Shown: positions 27,503 to 35,591 of the stretch, one piece after another | How the letters are laid out: each line of letters opens with the position of its first letter | How positions within the stretch are numbered: position 1 is the stretch's first letter | Assembly (NCBI RefSeq): GCF_900114995.1 | Contig: NZ_FOUX01000002.1 | Coordinates: forward strand, 1,116,001 to 1,180,000 | Length of the DNA stretch: 64,000 bases | From: Chitinophaga sp. YR627 | GTDB taxonomy: Bacteria; Bacteroidota; Bacteroidia; Chitinophagales; Chitinophagaceae | Direction of reading: 5' to 3' | Notes under the pieces: model-generated | The model's input: only the letters and a program-made list of their open reading frames with translations | Database searches by the model: none | What the model was told of the DNA's origin: nothing | Made by a program: the position numbers and the translations under genes

Positions 27503-27948
27503 CTTTTCACTTTGTTAGGAGGAAGTACCTGTCCGTGATCGGCTTTCCATTTTTCAAAAAACGGAGGAATGGTCAGTTGCAGGGAAGATGTAGGTACATC
27601 CAGAAATACCTGTACGGAACTACCATCAGCTACCAGTTCACCCGTTGCAGGGTTGTAGAGTTTATACTCGAACCTGATCTTTGCAGCAGCCGTATTCACA
27701 TAGGTAGTTTCTACGATCACACGGTCTCCGTAACGGAGCGAGCGTTTGTAGTTACATTGCACATTCACAACCGGAACGGTGTATCCTTCCTTATAAATAT
27801 CGAGATATCTCAGCCCGTATTTTTCACCGAAAGCTTCCCTTCCATCCTCAAAATAGCGAACGTAATGTCCATGCCATACGATTCCCAAAGGGTCCGCTTC
27901 ATTGAACTTCACAAGTATATTTGCACTCTCGGTCAATACAAGGCTCAT
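27499..27948 (-). CDS. Acyl-thioesterase of the 4-hydroxybenzoyl-CoA thioesterase family
   Basis: 149 residues, hotdog fold. ADPLGIVWHGHYVRYFEDGREAF holds the conserved Asp and the W-H-Y segment of 4HBT-type enzymes. It would release or edit acyl groups from ACP or CoA; ApeK of aryl-polyene clusters is a comparable thioesterase. The gene overlaps the ketosynthase gene by 4 bp and lies 18 bp after the secreted hypothetical protein gene. Length is normal. Confidence 0.85.
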   Translation of the reverse strand: MSLVLTESANILVKFNEADPLGIVWHGHYVRYFEDGREAFGEKYGLRYLDIYKEGYTVPVVNVQCNYKRSLRYGDRVIVETTYVNTAAAKIRFEYKLYNPATGELVADGSSVQVFLDVPTSSLQLTIPPFFEKWKADHGQVLPPNKVKR

Positions 27949-27966
27949 CGTCTTTATTTTTCCTGA

Positions 27967-28671
27967 TTAGTTTGCCATCTGCCAGGTCTGGCTATCGGCT
28001 ATCGCTACTTTTGTATCTGCAGTAGCAGTTGATTTGGATTTCCACTCTTTATATCTTCCATGATCAATGGAATTGAGTACTTTATAGATCGTGTAAGCCC
28101 AGTAGTTACGGAAGCCGAAACCCTGTGCCTTACCGGTAATACGTTCTGACAGCAGTACTTTTTTGGAGGACAGATCGATCAGGGTAGCGTATATATATGC
28201 TTCCTTATTCGTTTTGCTCATACCGTCCATGATGAATACCAGTCCGATACCTTTTTTACCGGAAAGGTCATATTTCTTCACATGTTTCTCGATATCAGCA
28301 GTTGTCAATCCTTTTGTTACATCGCCTACAGCGTCTGTTTTGATCTTATCAGGATTAACAGCAGCATTCACTTTTTTTACGGCTTCCAGTGAGTTGGTTA
28401 CACTGGGTCTTCTGAAGGTGCCGGCTACATCATACTTTTTAGATTCTACAACAATCACAGAGTTGATCGGCTCGAACTTATTCACAATGTCAGCACCGGT
28501 AGCTGTTTCTCCCTCTATTTTTGTTGCAGAGAAGTCAACACCGAGATAAGTTAAAGGGGTGGATTCATCGCCGAAAAAGTCTTTCAGGGATTGAGCATGC
28601 GTATTACCCGCGGACAGGCATACAGCAACCAGTGCAAAGCTTGCCAGCAGGCATTTCTTCAAGGTGGTCAT
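27967..28671 (-). CDS. Secreted protein of the pigment locus, family not recognised
   Basis: 234 residues with a signal peptide (LLASFALVAVCLSAGNTHAQS), so periplasmic or outer-membrane associated. No known domain is recognised. The sequence is rich in Thr, Ser and Lys, with strands such as VFIMDGMSK and AYIYATLIDLSSKKVLLSERITG, giving a mixed alpha/beta look. It sits in the middle of the pigment locus between the ApeP-like and thioesterase genes with 14- and 18-bp gaps, so it is almost certainly co-transcribed with them. It may help move or place the pigment, which is inference only. Confidence 0.55.
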   Translation of the reverse strand: MTTLKKCLLASFALVAVCLSAGNTHAQSLKDFFGDESTPLTYLGVDFSATKIEGETATGADIVNKFEPINSVIVVESKKYDVAGTFRRPSVTNSLEAVKKVNAAVNPDKIKTDAVGDVTKGLTTADIEKHVKKYDLSGKKGIGLVFIMDGMSKTNKEAYIYATLIDLSSKKVLLSERITGKAQGFGFRNYWAYTIYKVLNSIDHGRYKEWKSKSTATADTKVAIADSQTWQMAN

Positions 28672-28685
28672 TTACAAATGGATTT

Positions 28686-29105
28686 TTATGGGTTTATGAA
28701 AATTTTCAGTTCACATTGCGCCATTACTTTTCCGTCCAGGGTCACTTTAGCGGCTACCATCGTAGCATTGAACACCTGGGTTTGTATTTCTGTAGTGGTT
28801 TCAATAAAGGCGCCGGCCGGTGGGAATCCAAACACTTCAAAGTCTTTTACCGCACCAATAAAACCGATCGGCACCGGCGTATTTTCCTGCTGTGCGATAT
28901 ATCCGACACGGGCAGCGGCGGTCTGAGCCATGTTCTCCAGTAATCCGGGTGATTTCAGCACACCATCTTCCACAAAAATATTATCGGCCGCGATCTGCAG
29001 GCCGGTACGGGTAATGGCATCCTTTACTTCCAGTATGCCGCTGATCATCACGATCGGCGGACGCTGGGGAATGTAGGCTGTAATGTTGTCGGTGTGGATG
29101 AACAT
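28686..29105 (-). CDS. ApeP-like hotdog dehydratase subunit with Glu but no catalytic His
   Basis: 139 residues. YIPQRPPIVMI near the N-terminus and SPGLLENMAQTAAARVG match the ApeP branch of the dehydratase hotdogs. Glu57 in LLENMAQ aligns with the catalytic Glu of FabZ (which is followed by x-x-A-Q). The usual GHFPG segment with the catalytic His is replaced by NIFVEDGVLKSPG, with no His. Together with the ApeI-like protein at 18456-18830, which has the His and lacks the Glu, it could form one complete dehydratase (inference). It lies 7 bp after the LpxL-like gene and 14 bp before the secreted protein gene. Confidence 0.78.
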   Translation of the reverse strand: MFIHTDNITAYIPQRPPIVMISGILEVKDAITRTGLQIAADNIFVEDGVLKSPGLLENMAQTAAARVGYIAQQENTPVPIGFIGAVKDFEVFGFPPAGAFIETTTEIQTQVFNATMVAAKVTLDGKVMAQCELKIFINP

Positions 29106-29112
29106 AAACTCT

Positions 29113-30003
29113 CTATTTTTCTTCCGGCATTGACCAGAAATCGTAATAATTAAACCATTGCTCAGGATATTTCTTCACCATGACTTCCAGTTCCTGTACA
29201 AAATCCTGAACGGCGGTCTCTACGCCCTGCCGGCGACGACCATGATATTCCCTCGGCTGGGTAGCGTACAGGTGATAATGTGTGTTGGTTTCCTTAAAAG
29301 CAAACACCATCGATACCGGTACCCTGAATGTAGACGCCAGCAGGAACGGTCCTGCCGGAAAACGGGCATCTGCTCCCATAAAGGGAACAGTGACTGTTTT
29401 ATTGCCTGCCAGGAACCTGTCGGCATGCATACATACCAGTTCCTTGTTACTCAATGCGTCATTGATGGCGTAAATGTGCGACAAATCATCCTTAATAACA
29501 ATAATATTCACATTACGTTCTCCTGTAACGGATGAAAGGTATTTTTTGATACGCTCATGCTCGCCATCAAACATGACAATATTGATACGGGTTTCAAGAC
29601 GACGGAACAGGTGCCCCGCTACCTCCCAGTTTCCCAGGTGAGCACTGAGCATAATACCGCCTTTACCGGCAGAAGTGATTTCCCGCAGGTACTTTTCCCC
29701 TTCAAATTCAAAGGTGAACTTATTCTGGATGCCGGACATGACAACGACCTTATCAATAAGTACCTGACCGAAAACATAATAGTTCCGGTACAGACTTATC
29801 AGGGAACGCCACCAGCCATATCCGACCCTGGTCTTAAAGTAGTGAAAAATGGGGCGTGAGGAGCTGTAGGAGAACAAAAAATAGTACGCGGCTACAAACC
29901 TTAATAATATATAAGCAGGCAGTACGCCTCCATAACGCAACGTCCCAATAAAAATACTGTACCCCAGCTTATTTCCTTTGGATTTCCCCTCCCAGGAAGA
30001 CAT
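29113..30003 (-). CDS. LpxL/HtrB-type lipid acyltransferase
   Basis: 296 residues of the lipid A biosynthesis acyltransferase family. AHLGNWEVAG carries the HX4E motif; ACMHADR-like MHADRFLAGNKTVTVPFMG and a hydrophobic N-terminus (ILLRFVAAYYFLFSY) are typical. Such enzymes move an acyl group from ACP to a lipid. Aryl-polyene loci contain an acyltransferase of this type, and a likely role is to attach the polyene acid to its lipid or resorcinol acceptor (inference). It shares one base with the ACP gene stop, which fits an ACP-bound donor. Confidence 0.82.
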   Translation of the reverse strand: MSSWEGKSKGNKLGYSIFIGTLRYGGVLPAYILLRFVAAYYFLFSYSSSRPIFHYFKTRVGYGWWRSLISLYRNYYVFGQVLIDKVVVMSGIQNKFTFEFEGEKYLREITSAGKGGIMLSAHLGNWEVAGHLFRRLETRINIVMFDGEHERIKKYLSSVTGERNVNIIVIKDDLSHIYAINDALSNKELVCMHADRFLAGNKTVTVPFMGADARFPAGPFLLASTFRVPVSMVFAFKETNTHYHLYATQPREYHGRRRQGVETAVQDFVQELEVMVKKYPEQWFNYYDFWSMPEEK

Positions 30004-30260
30004 TATACCAGTTCCTTTTGTTTGATACGATCAGCCACGTAGTCATAAAAGTTCTGGAATGTGGCTATATTATGGAAATCCTCAGGATTTACTTTAAATC
30101 CAAAGTTGTTTTCAATGACTACTACCAGATCAATATAGTCCAGGCTATCCAGATCAAGGGTAGCTTTAAGATTGGCATCAGGCGTAATCTTGTCCCCATC
30201 AGCTTCAAATTCCTCTACCAGGAATGCATTCGTGATTTTTATGATTTCTTGTTTGTCCAT
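30003..30260 (-). CDS. Acyl carrier protein (second of two in the locus)
   Basis: 85 residues. The phosphopantetheine Ser is in TLDLDSLDYIDL. Helices and acidic character are normal. It shares one base with the start of the acyltransferase gene. A 237-bp gap lies upstream with a possible -7 box, so it may head a sub-operon of the pigment locus. Confidence 0.9.
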   Translation of the reverse strand: MDKQEIIKITNAFLVEEFEADGDKITPDANLKATLDLDSLDYIDLVVVIENNFGFKVNPEDFHNIATFQNFYDYVADRIKQKELV

Positions 30261-30424
30261 ATCAGTGTAACTCTAGGATATAGGTTGAGCTATATTCGTT
30301 GTTATTCAGAAAATAATAGTTCGCTTTAGATTGGCTGTTAATCCGGACTAATGTTCCTTTCAATGTTGTCTTCCTATAAATCGTTCAGCTGATCAACCTT
30401 CCTTGCGCGTGTTTTTAGTCCCCT

Positions 30425-30432
30425 CAAAGGTA
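30425..30432 (-). promoter_or_regulatory. Possible -7 box in the 237-bp gap upstream of the second ACP gene
   Basis: The minus strand reads TACCTTTG (TAnnTTTG). I found no clear -33 element at the right distance. The gap 30261-30497 holds no gene or obvious terminator; transcripts may read through. Confidence 0.25.
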
Positions 30433-30497
30433 AAAATATCCGGGCAGATATTAAATATTGCCTGTTTTGTGGTATAAAAGTGTTGACAGTTAAATAT

Positions 30498-31721
30498 TTA
30501 TTCCATCCATTTCTTAACAATGAGAGAAGAGTTAGTTCCCCCAAAGCCAAAAGAATTAGACAAAAATATATTAAAATCTTTATTAATAGTCGTATTGTTG
30601 ATATTTAAACGGGCAGCCGCTCCATCCGGATTTTCCAGATTGATGTTCGGCGCGATAAATCCGTTCTGCATCATGAGCATGGAATAAACAATCTCACTGG
30701 CTCCCGCCATCCAGCATTCATGCCCTGTCATAGACTTCGTCGAGCTTACATACGGTTTAGAATCGCCAAATACCTGGTCAATCGCAGCCGCTTCACTGGC
30801 GTCACCTGCCGGTGTGCTGGTCGCATGGGCGTTGATATATTCGATATCCTTCGCCTGCAATCGGGCATCCTGTAGTGCTATTTGCAAGGAACGTGCCGGT
30901 CCTTCAATAGTCGGATTAGAAATATGTGCGCCATTGGAAGAAAATCCATAACCGATCACTTCTCCCAGGATAGTAGCCCCTCTCCGCTTTGCAGCTTCCA
31001 GGCTTTCCAGTATCACGGTAGCAGCTCCGCCACTTGGCACCAGTCCATCACGGTCACGATCGAACGGACGGCTGGCTTTCGCCGGATCACCTTCTCTTAC
31101 GGAAAATGCAGCAATACCATCGAAATTACCCATGGAGTAAATATTGATTTCCTGGGCGCCTCCGCATACTACGCAATCCTGCATCCCATTGCGGATAAAC
31201 ATATATCCAAGTCCGATAGAATGTGAACCACTCGCACAGGCTGCACTCACACTGAAATTAATCCCTCTCAGCTTGAAAATAGTAGCCAGGTTCATATTCA
31301 CGGTAGAGTTCATGGTCTGAAATACAGAACCGGAACCCACCAGCATCGTGTCTTTCTTCTCCCGCATGATATCATTCGCCTCAATCACCGGTTTGGAAGA
31401 ACTGTCGTTACCAAACAGCAATCCCACTTCCGTTTTCTCTATATAATCAGGATCGATCTTCGCCTGTGCCATCGCCTCACGGGTGCTCATATAAGCAAAC
31501 TCCGCCTGCTCCGGCATCATTGTGCGGGCGCGGCGGTCAAGTACTCCCTTCAGGTCAGGGCGGTCTACAAAACCCGTCAGACCGGAACGGTAGCCAAAAG
31601 CTTTTCTGGCCGGATCCAGGATGATACCAGATTTACCATGGTATAATGAATCACGTACGTCGTTCAGGTTCTTACCAATACAGGAATATATTCCCAATCC
31701 TGTTATCACAACTCTGTTCAT
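30498..31721 (-). CDS. Beta-ketoacyl-ACP synthase, third copy (FabB/FabF-type)
   Basis: 407 residues. Catalytic Cys in SVSAACASGSHSIG, first His in NAHATSTPAGD, Lys and second His in STKSMTGHECWMAGASE. The closest of the three to housekeeping FabB. It precedes the 237-bp gap before the second ACP gene and follows the ketoreductase gene, separated by the 26-bp inverted repeat. It probably condenses units for the aryl polyene. No FabH-type (DarB-like) synthase is seen in the locus. Confidence 0.88.
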   Translation of the reverse strand: MNRVVITGLGIYSCIGKNLNDVRDSLYHGKSGIILDPARKAFGYRSGLTGFVDRPDLKGVLDRRARTMMPEQAEFAYMSTREAMAQAKIDPDYIEKTEVGLLFGNDSSSKPVIEANDIMREKKDTMLVGSGSVFQTMNSTVNMNLATIFKLRGINFSVSAACASGSHSIGLGYMFIRNGMQDCVVCGGAQEINIYSMGNFDGIAAFSVREGDPAKASRPFDRDRDGLVPSGGAATVILESLEAAKRRGATILGEVIGYGFSSNGAHISNPTIEGPARSLQIALQDARLQAKDIEYINAHATSTPAGDASEAAAIDQVFGDSKPYVSSTKSMTGHECWMAGASEIVYSMLMMQNGFIAPNINLENPDGAAARLNINNTTINKDFNIFLSNSFGFGGTNSSLIVKKWME

Positions 31722-31740
31722 GCGAATCTATTTGAATCGG

Positions 31741-31802
31741 GAATCAGGAATTAAGAATTAGGAATTATTGCTGTTCAATTCCTAATTCTTAATTCCTGAT
31801 TC
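31741..31802. repeat. Perfect 26-bp inverted repeat between ketoreductase and ketosynthase genes
   Basis: Arms at 31741-31766 and 31777-31802 are exact reverse complements with a 10-nt loop. The arm is built from repeats of the units ggaatt and aggaatta/aagaatta. It fills most of the 90-bp gap within a co-directional run of genes, and no T tract follows, so it is unlikely to be a simple terminator. Confidence 0.85.
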
Positions 31803-31811
31803 CTGATTGAA

Positions 31812-32540
31812 TCAAGTATAAAGTCCCCCGTTAATTGATAACACCTCTCCTGTTATATAGGAAGATGCTTTGGAGGCAAAGAACGCCACAGCTTCTGCCA
31901 CTTCTTCCGGTGTACCAAAACGGTTCATCGGTACCTGCGCTGCCAGTTCTTTTTCATTCAGTTCGGCCGTCATATCAGTTTTGATAAAACCAGGCGCCAC
32001 TGCATTTACGGTTACGCCACGTTTAGCCACTTCCTGCGCCAGTGCCTTGGTTGCACCAATCACACCTGCCTTTGCAGCAGAATAGTTGGTCTGGCCAGGC
32101 AGGCCTTTAATGCCTGAAAGCGATACAATGTTGATAATACGTCCGTAACGTTTCATCAACATGTTGTTCACTACCTGTTTGGTTACATTAAAGAAACCAT
32201 CCAGACTGATATTCAGTACATTTCTCCACTGGTCTGCATTCATCCAGAACAGCAGGTTATCTTCACGGATACCAGCGTTATTCACCAGTACCTCGATCTG
32301 TTTTTCTTTATTATTTTCTATCCAGCTGCCTAAGACCGCTGTAACTTCCTCGTTGTTGCCTACATTGAACTGCAGCAGTTCGCCATCGCTTCCCTTCGCT
32401 CTTACAGCTTCCAGTGTTTCGCTGGCAGCAGCTTCATTTCCTTTATAATTGATCAGTACATAGTAGCCCAACTCGGCCATTTTCACGCATATTGCCCTGC
32501 CTATACCCCTGGAGCCACCTGTTATTAAAGCACATTTCAT
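31812..32540 (-). CDS. fabG: 3-oxoacyl-ACP reductase (SDR family)
   Basis: 242 residues, the normal FabG length. TGGSRGIGRA binds NADP, NNAGIRED and the YSAAK pair give the catalytic Tyr and Lys, and VAPGFIKTDMT is typical. It reduces the 3-keto group to 3-hydroxy, the step before the ApeI/ApeP-like dehydration; ApeQ is the named comparison. It lies 20 bp after the ammonia-lyase gene. Because all the pathway genes are here, it is likely pathway-specific rather than the housekeeping FabG. Confidence 0.88.
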   Translation of the reverse strand: MKCALITGGSRGIGRAICVKMAELGYYVLINYKGNEAAASETLEAVRAKGSDGELLQFNVGNNEEVTAVLGSWIENNKEKQIEVLVNNAGIREDNLLFWMNADQWRNVLNISLDGFFNVTKQVVNNMLMKRYGRIINIVSLSGIKGLPGQTNYSAAKAGVIGATKALAQEVAKRGVTVNAVAPGFIKTDMTAELNEKELAAQVPMNRFGTPEEVAEAVAFFASKASSYITGEVLSINGGLYT

Positions 32541-32560
32541 CCGTTAATTGTTTTAGTAGG

Positions 32561-34099
32561 TTACCACACGATAGCTGGATCATGCTGTAACAGGTATTCC
32601 TTGATCTTTTTAGCGTCTTTATACTTAGGACTGTCCTCGATAAATTTAGGGAAAATTGCCCTTACTTCACTGTAAATACGGTGTGAGAAAGACGACAGAC
32701 GCTCGTGACAGTTCAGGTAGTCAACAGCCTGCAGCATGGTCATTACCTGTATCGCCAGTACCTCATATGCATTCTCTATCACACGGTTGGTCATGAGTGC
32801 AGCATTACAACCCATACTCACGATATCCTGGTTGTCATTGTTGTTGGGAATGCTGTGTATATACATCGGGAAAGAAAGCGTCTGATTCTCTGCAACTGTA
32901 GAGGTAGCAGTAAACTGAATACCCTGCATACCGAAGTTCAGCCCCAGTTTACCCAGATTCATGAACGGCGGGAATTTGTGGTTCAGCTTGTCGTTCATCA
33001 GGTAGTTCAACTGTCTTTCAGACAACATTGACAGTTTGGTGATCGCGATCTTCACTTTATCCATCTCCAGGGAGATATAATCTCCATGGAAATTACCCCC
33101 ATGGAACACATTCTCCTGGTGATGATCCACTACCGGGTTATCGCTCACGGAATTCAGCTCCTGTACAACGATCTGTTCTGCGTGTACCAGGGTATCATAG
33201 ATAGGACCCAGTACCTGCGGTACACAACGCAGGGAGTAATATTCCTGTACTTTATCTTTAAAGATCTCTTCTTCCAGTTCCTTATAGAAATGATCAGGAC
33301 GATGTCTGATCATCTTGCTGTCTTTCAGTATGTTGCGCATAGCGGCAGCGACCTTATTCTGTCCTTCATGACGCTTTACAGCGTTCAGTTCCTTAGACAG
33401 GTGATCGTCGAATGCTTCCACTACTTCATTGATCATGGATGACAGGATGCAGCTCCAGCCAAGCAGTTTCTTTGCTTCAATGATATTCACCAGGGCTACA
33501 CCGGTCATGGCAGAGGTACCGTTGATAACGGCCAGTCCCTCACGCACGTGTACTCCCATTGGTTTCAGTCCCAGTTGCAAAAATACCTCCGCAGTAGGAC
33601 GGATCTTATCTTCATATACTACTTCTCCTTCTCCGATCAGTACCAGCGCCAGATGGGCCAGCTGTACCAGGTCACCGCTGGCGCCTACGCCACCGTGTTC
33701 ACACACACAAGGATAAACGTCTTTGTTGATCAGGTCTTTCAGCAGATTCACCACCTCAGGATGCACACCGGAATGTGCCTGCATAAAGCTGCTGAGACGC
33801 GCGATCATAAGACCTTTGGTTAACAGGGGCGACATAAATTTGCCGGCTCCTGAGCTATGGCTGCGAATAAGATTGTACTGTAACTGGTGCGTATCGCTCT
33901 CGCTGATGCGGTACTGTGCCATCGGACCAAAGCCGGTATTAATACCGTAAATCAGCTTTTTGGCCGCAAAAGTCTTCAAAAACTCATAGTTCTCTGATAC
34001 CTGCTGTAAAGCGGCTTCCTCCAGGCTCAACTCCTCCCCATCAAATAACACGCGGTACACTTCGTCCAGTGAAAGCACCTTACTTCCTAAAACAACCAT
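32561..34099 (-). CDS. Tyrosine ammonia-lyase (MIO-type, FjTAL-like)
   Basis: 512 residues. The MIO cofactor forms from Ala-Ser-Gly (140-142) in HGGVGASGDLVQ. YGINTGFGPMAQYR and LQYNLIRSHSSGAG closely match the tyrosine ammonia-lyase of the Flavobacterium johnsoniae flexirubin locus as I recall it. The residues that sort substrate (80-81) are Ser-His, the pair found in histidine lyases too, but in this FjTAL-like group they go with tyrosine specificity. It turns tyrosine into 4-coumarate, the starter acid of the aryl polyene. First gene of the locus, with a good promoter just upstream. Confidence 0.82.
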   Translation of the reverse strand: MVVLGSKVLSLDEVYRVLFDGEELSLEEAALQQVSENYEFLKTFAAKKLIYGINTGFGPMAQYRISESDTHQLQYNLIRSHSSGAGKFMSPLLTKGLMIARLSSFMQAHSGVHPEVVNLLKDLINKDVYPCVCEHGGVGASGDLVQLAHLALVLIGEGEVVYEDKIRPTAEVFLQLGLKPMGVHVREGLAVINGTSAMTGVALVNIIEAKKLLGWSCILSSMINEVVEAFDDHLSKELNAVKRHEGQNKVAAAMRNILKDSKMIRHRPDHFYKELEEEIFKDKVQEYYSLRCVPQVLGPIYDTLVHAEQIVVQELNSVSDNPVVDHHQENVFHGGNFHGDYISLEMDKVKIAITKLSMLSERQLNYLMNDKLNHKFPPFMNLGKLGLNFGMQGIQFTATSTVAENQTLSFPMYIHSIPNNNDNQDIVSMGCNAALMTNRVIENAYEVLAIQVMTMLQAVDYLNCHERLSSFSHRIYSEVRAIFPKFIEDSPKYKDAKKIKEYLLQHDPAIVW

Positions 34100-34138
34100 T
34101 ATCTTAAATTAAATTATTTGATTATGTAAAAAAGTGCT

Positions 34139-34171
34139 CAAAATTAGCAAAAAACAATTACGAATCACAAA
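34139..34171 (-). promoter_or_regulatory. Promoter of the pigment locus
   Basis: On the minus strand TTTG (34171-34168), 21 bp, TAATTTTG (34146-34139), matching the Bacteroidota consensus. The predicted start near 34132 gives a leader of about 33 nt before the ammonia-lyase ATG. Confidence 0.5.
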
Positions 34172-34265
34172 CGGTGAACTACGTAATTTAAAAGCATGAT
34201 AAACCTACGTACTTTACCTGTTTACAATTCGTAACCAATGCGTTCTCCAACTATGGTATATGTGA

Positions 34266-35567
34266 TCAGCCTTCTTCAATATCTTCTTCCGGCGCCTCAA
34301 CCAGTACTTTATCAATACGATGGGCGTCCATATCAACGATTTCAAAGGTAAATCCTCTCCAGGCGAACTTCTCCCCGATTTTAGGAATATGCTCCTGGTG
34401 ATGCAGGATAAACCCGGCCATCGTGTCAAACTCCTGTTCAAATTCCGCCATCCAGTCTTCCTTGTCAAATTTGCTCAAAAAGTCATAGAAAGGGATCTGT
34501 CCGTCTACCAGATAAGAACCATCTTCCCTGCGAACGATCTCATAATCATCCTCCTGTCCTGTCTCCGGCATATCGCCCACAATCGCTTCCAGGATATCGT
34601 TCAGAGTGATCATTCCCAGGAATGTACCGTATTCATCAACGATAAAAGCAGCATGATTTTGTGTTTCCTTGAATTTCTCCAGTACCTGGTAGGCAGAGTT
34701 ATTTTCGGGTATAAACAACGGCTTTTTCATGACAGGACCCAGTGCATACACATTGTCAGCCGCTGCCATATAAAGGTCCTTGATGGAAACAATACCTCTT
34801 ATATTATCGATTTCGTCATCACAGACAGGGTATACTGAGTGCGGACTCTCAAAGATCTTACTGCGGATAATTTCCCTGGGATCATGAACATCCAGCCATA
34901 CGATATCCGTACGGTGGGTCATCAGTGAAGTGATATTCCTGTCTCCCAGGTGAAATACACGCTCGATGATCTCCTGTTCTGTCTCTTCAATAGCGCCGGA
35001 AGTAGCGCCTTCGTTGATCAGCGCCTTGATCTCTTCCTCCGTGGCATTGTTATCCACCGTTGGTTTCAGATTGAAGATATTCACCAGGAAATTGGTAAAG
35101 ATGGTCAGCAACCAGATAAATGGAGAGGTCACTATGGCCATCCATTTCATCGGCCCCGCCATCTGACGGGCGACCGATTCCGGCCGCAGGATACCCAGAC
35201 GTTTGGGTACCAGCTCTCCAATTACCAACGTAAAATAAGTTACTACCACCACAATAATGGTGATAGCAATTCCATCGCTATATGCACTTAACTGAGAGTA
35301 ACCGGAAATATAGGACGCCAGGTCCGGCTTGAGGCTGATACCTGATAAAACGCCTATTAAAATGCTGATAAGTGTGATACCTACCTGGACAGTAGAAAGA
35401 AACCTGTCCGGATTGCTGGCCAGCTTGAGTGCGGCCTTGGCCTTTTCATCCCCCCGATTGGCCAGATATTCGAGTCTCGCTTTACGAGCGTATTCCATGG
35501 CAATCTCTGACATTGAGAATAAGCCATTTAGTAGAATAAGGATGAGGATAATGACGACGACTTCCAT
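34266..35567 (-). CDS. CNNM/CBS-domain membrane protein (hemolysin-C / CorC-like)
   Basis: 433 residues in the usual order: DUF21 membrane domain (about 1-180, four hydrophobic segments), two CBS domains (about 195-325, beginning SLMTHRTDIVWLD) and a CorC_HlyC domain at the end (about 345-425). The family binds Mg-ATP in the CBS pair and moves or regulates Mg2+; some members are linked to membrane damage resistance. It lies 24 bp after the ZIP transporter gene, which fits a metal theme. It ends 166 bp before the ammonia-lyase start; no hairpin terminator is seen in that gap. Confidence 0.86.
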   Translation of the reverse strand: MEVVVIILILILLNGLFSMSEIAMEYARKARLEYLANRGDEKAKAALKLASNPDRFLSTVQVGITLISILIGVLSGISLKPDLASYISGYSQLSAYSDGIAITIIVVVVTYFTLVIGELVPKRLGILRPESVARQMAGPMKWMAIVTSPFIWLLTIFTNFLVNIFNLKPTVDNNATEEEIKALINEGATSGAIEETEQEIIERVFHLGDRNITSLMTHRTDIVWLDVHDPREIIRSKIFESPHSVYPVCDDEIDNIRGIVSIKDLYMAAADNVYALGPVMKKPLFIPENNSAYQVLEKFKETQNHAAFIVDEYGTFLGMITLNDILEAIVGDMPETGQEDDYEIVRREDGSYLVDGQIPFYDFLSKFDKEDWMAEFEQEFDTMAGFILHHQEHIPKIGEKFAWRGFTFEIVDMDAHRIDKVLVEAPEEDIEEG

Positions 35568-35591
35568 GTTTAAAAGCCTAAAAATAAAGAA

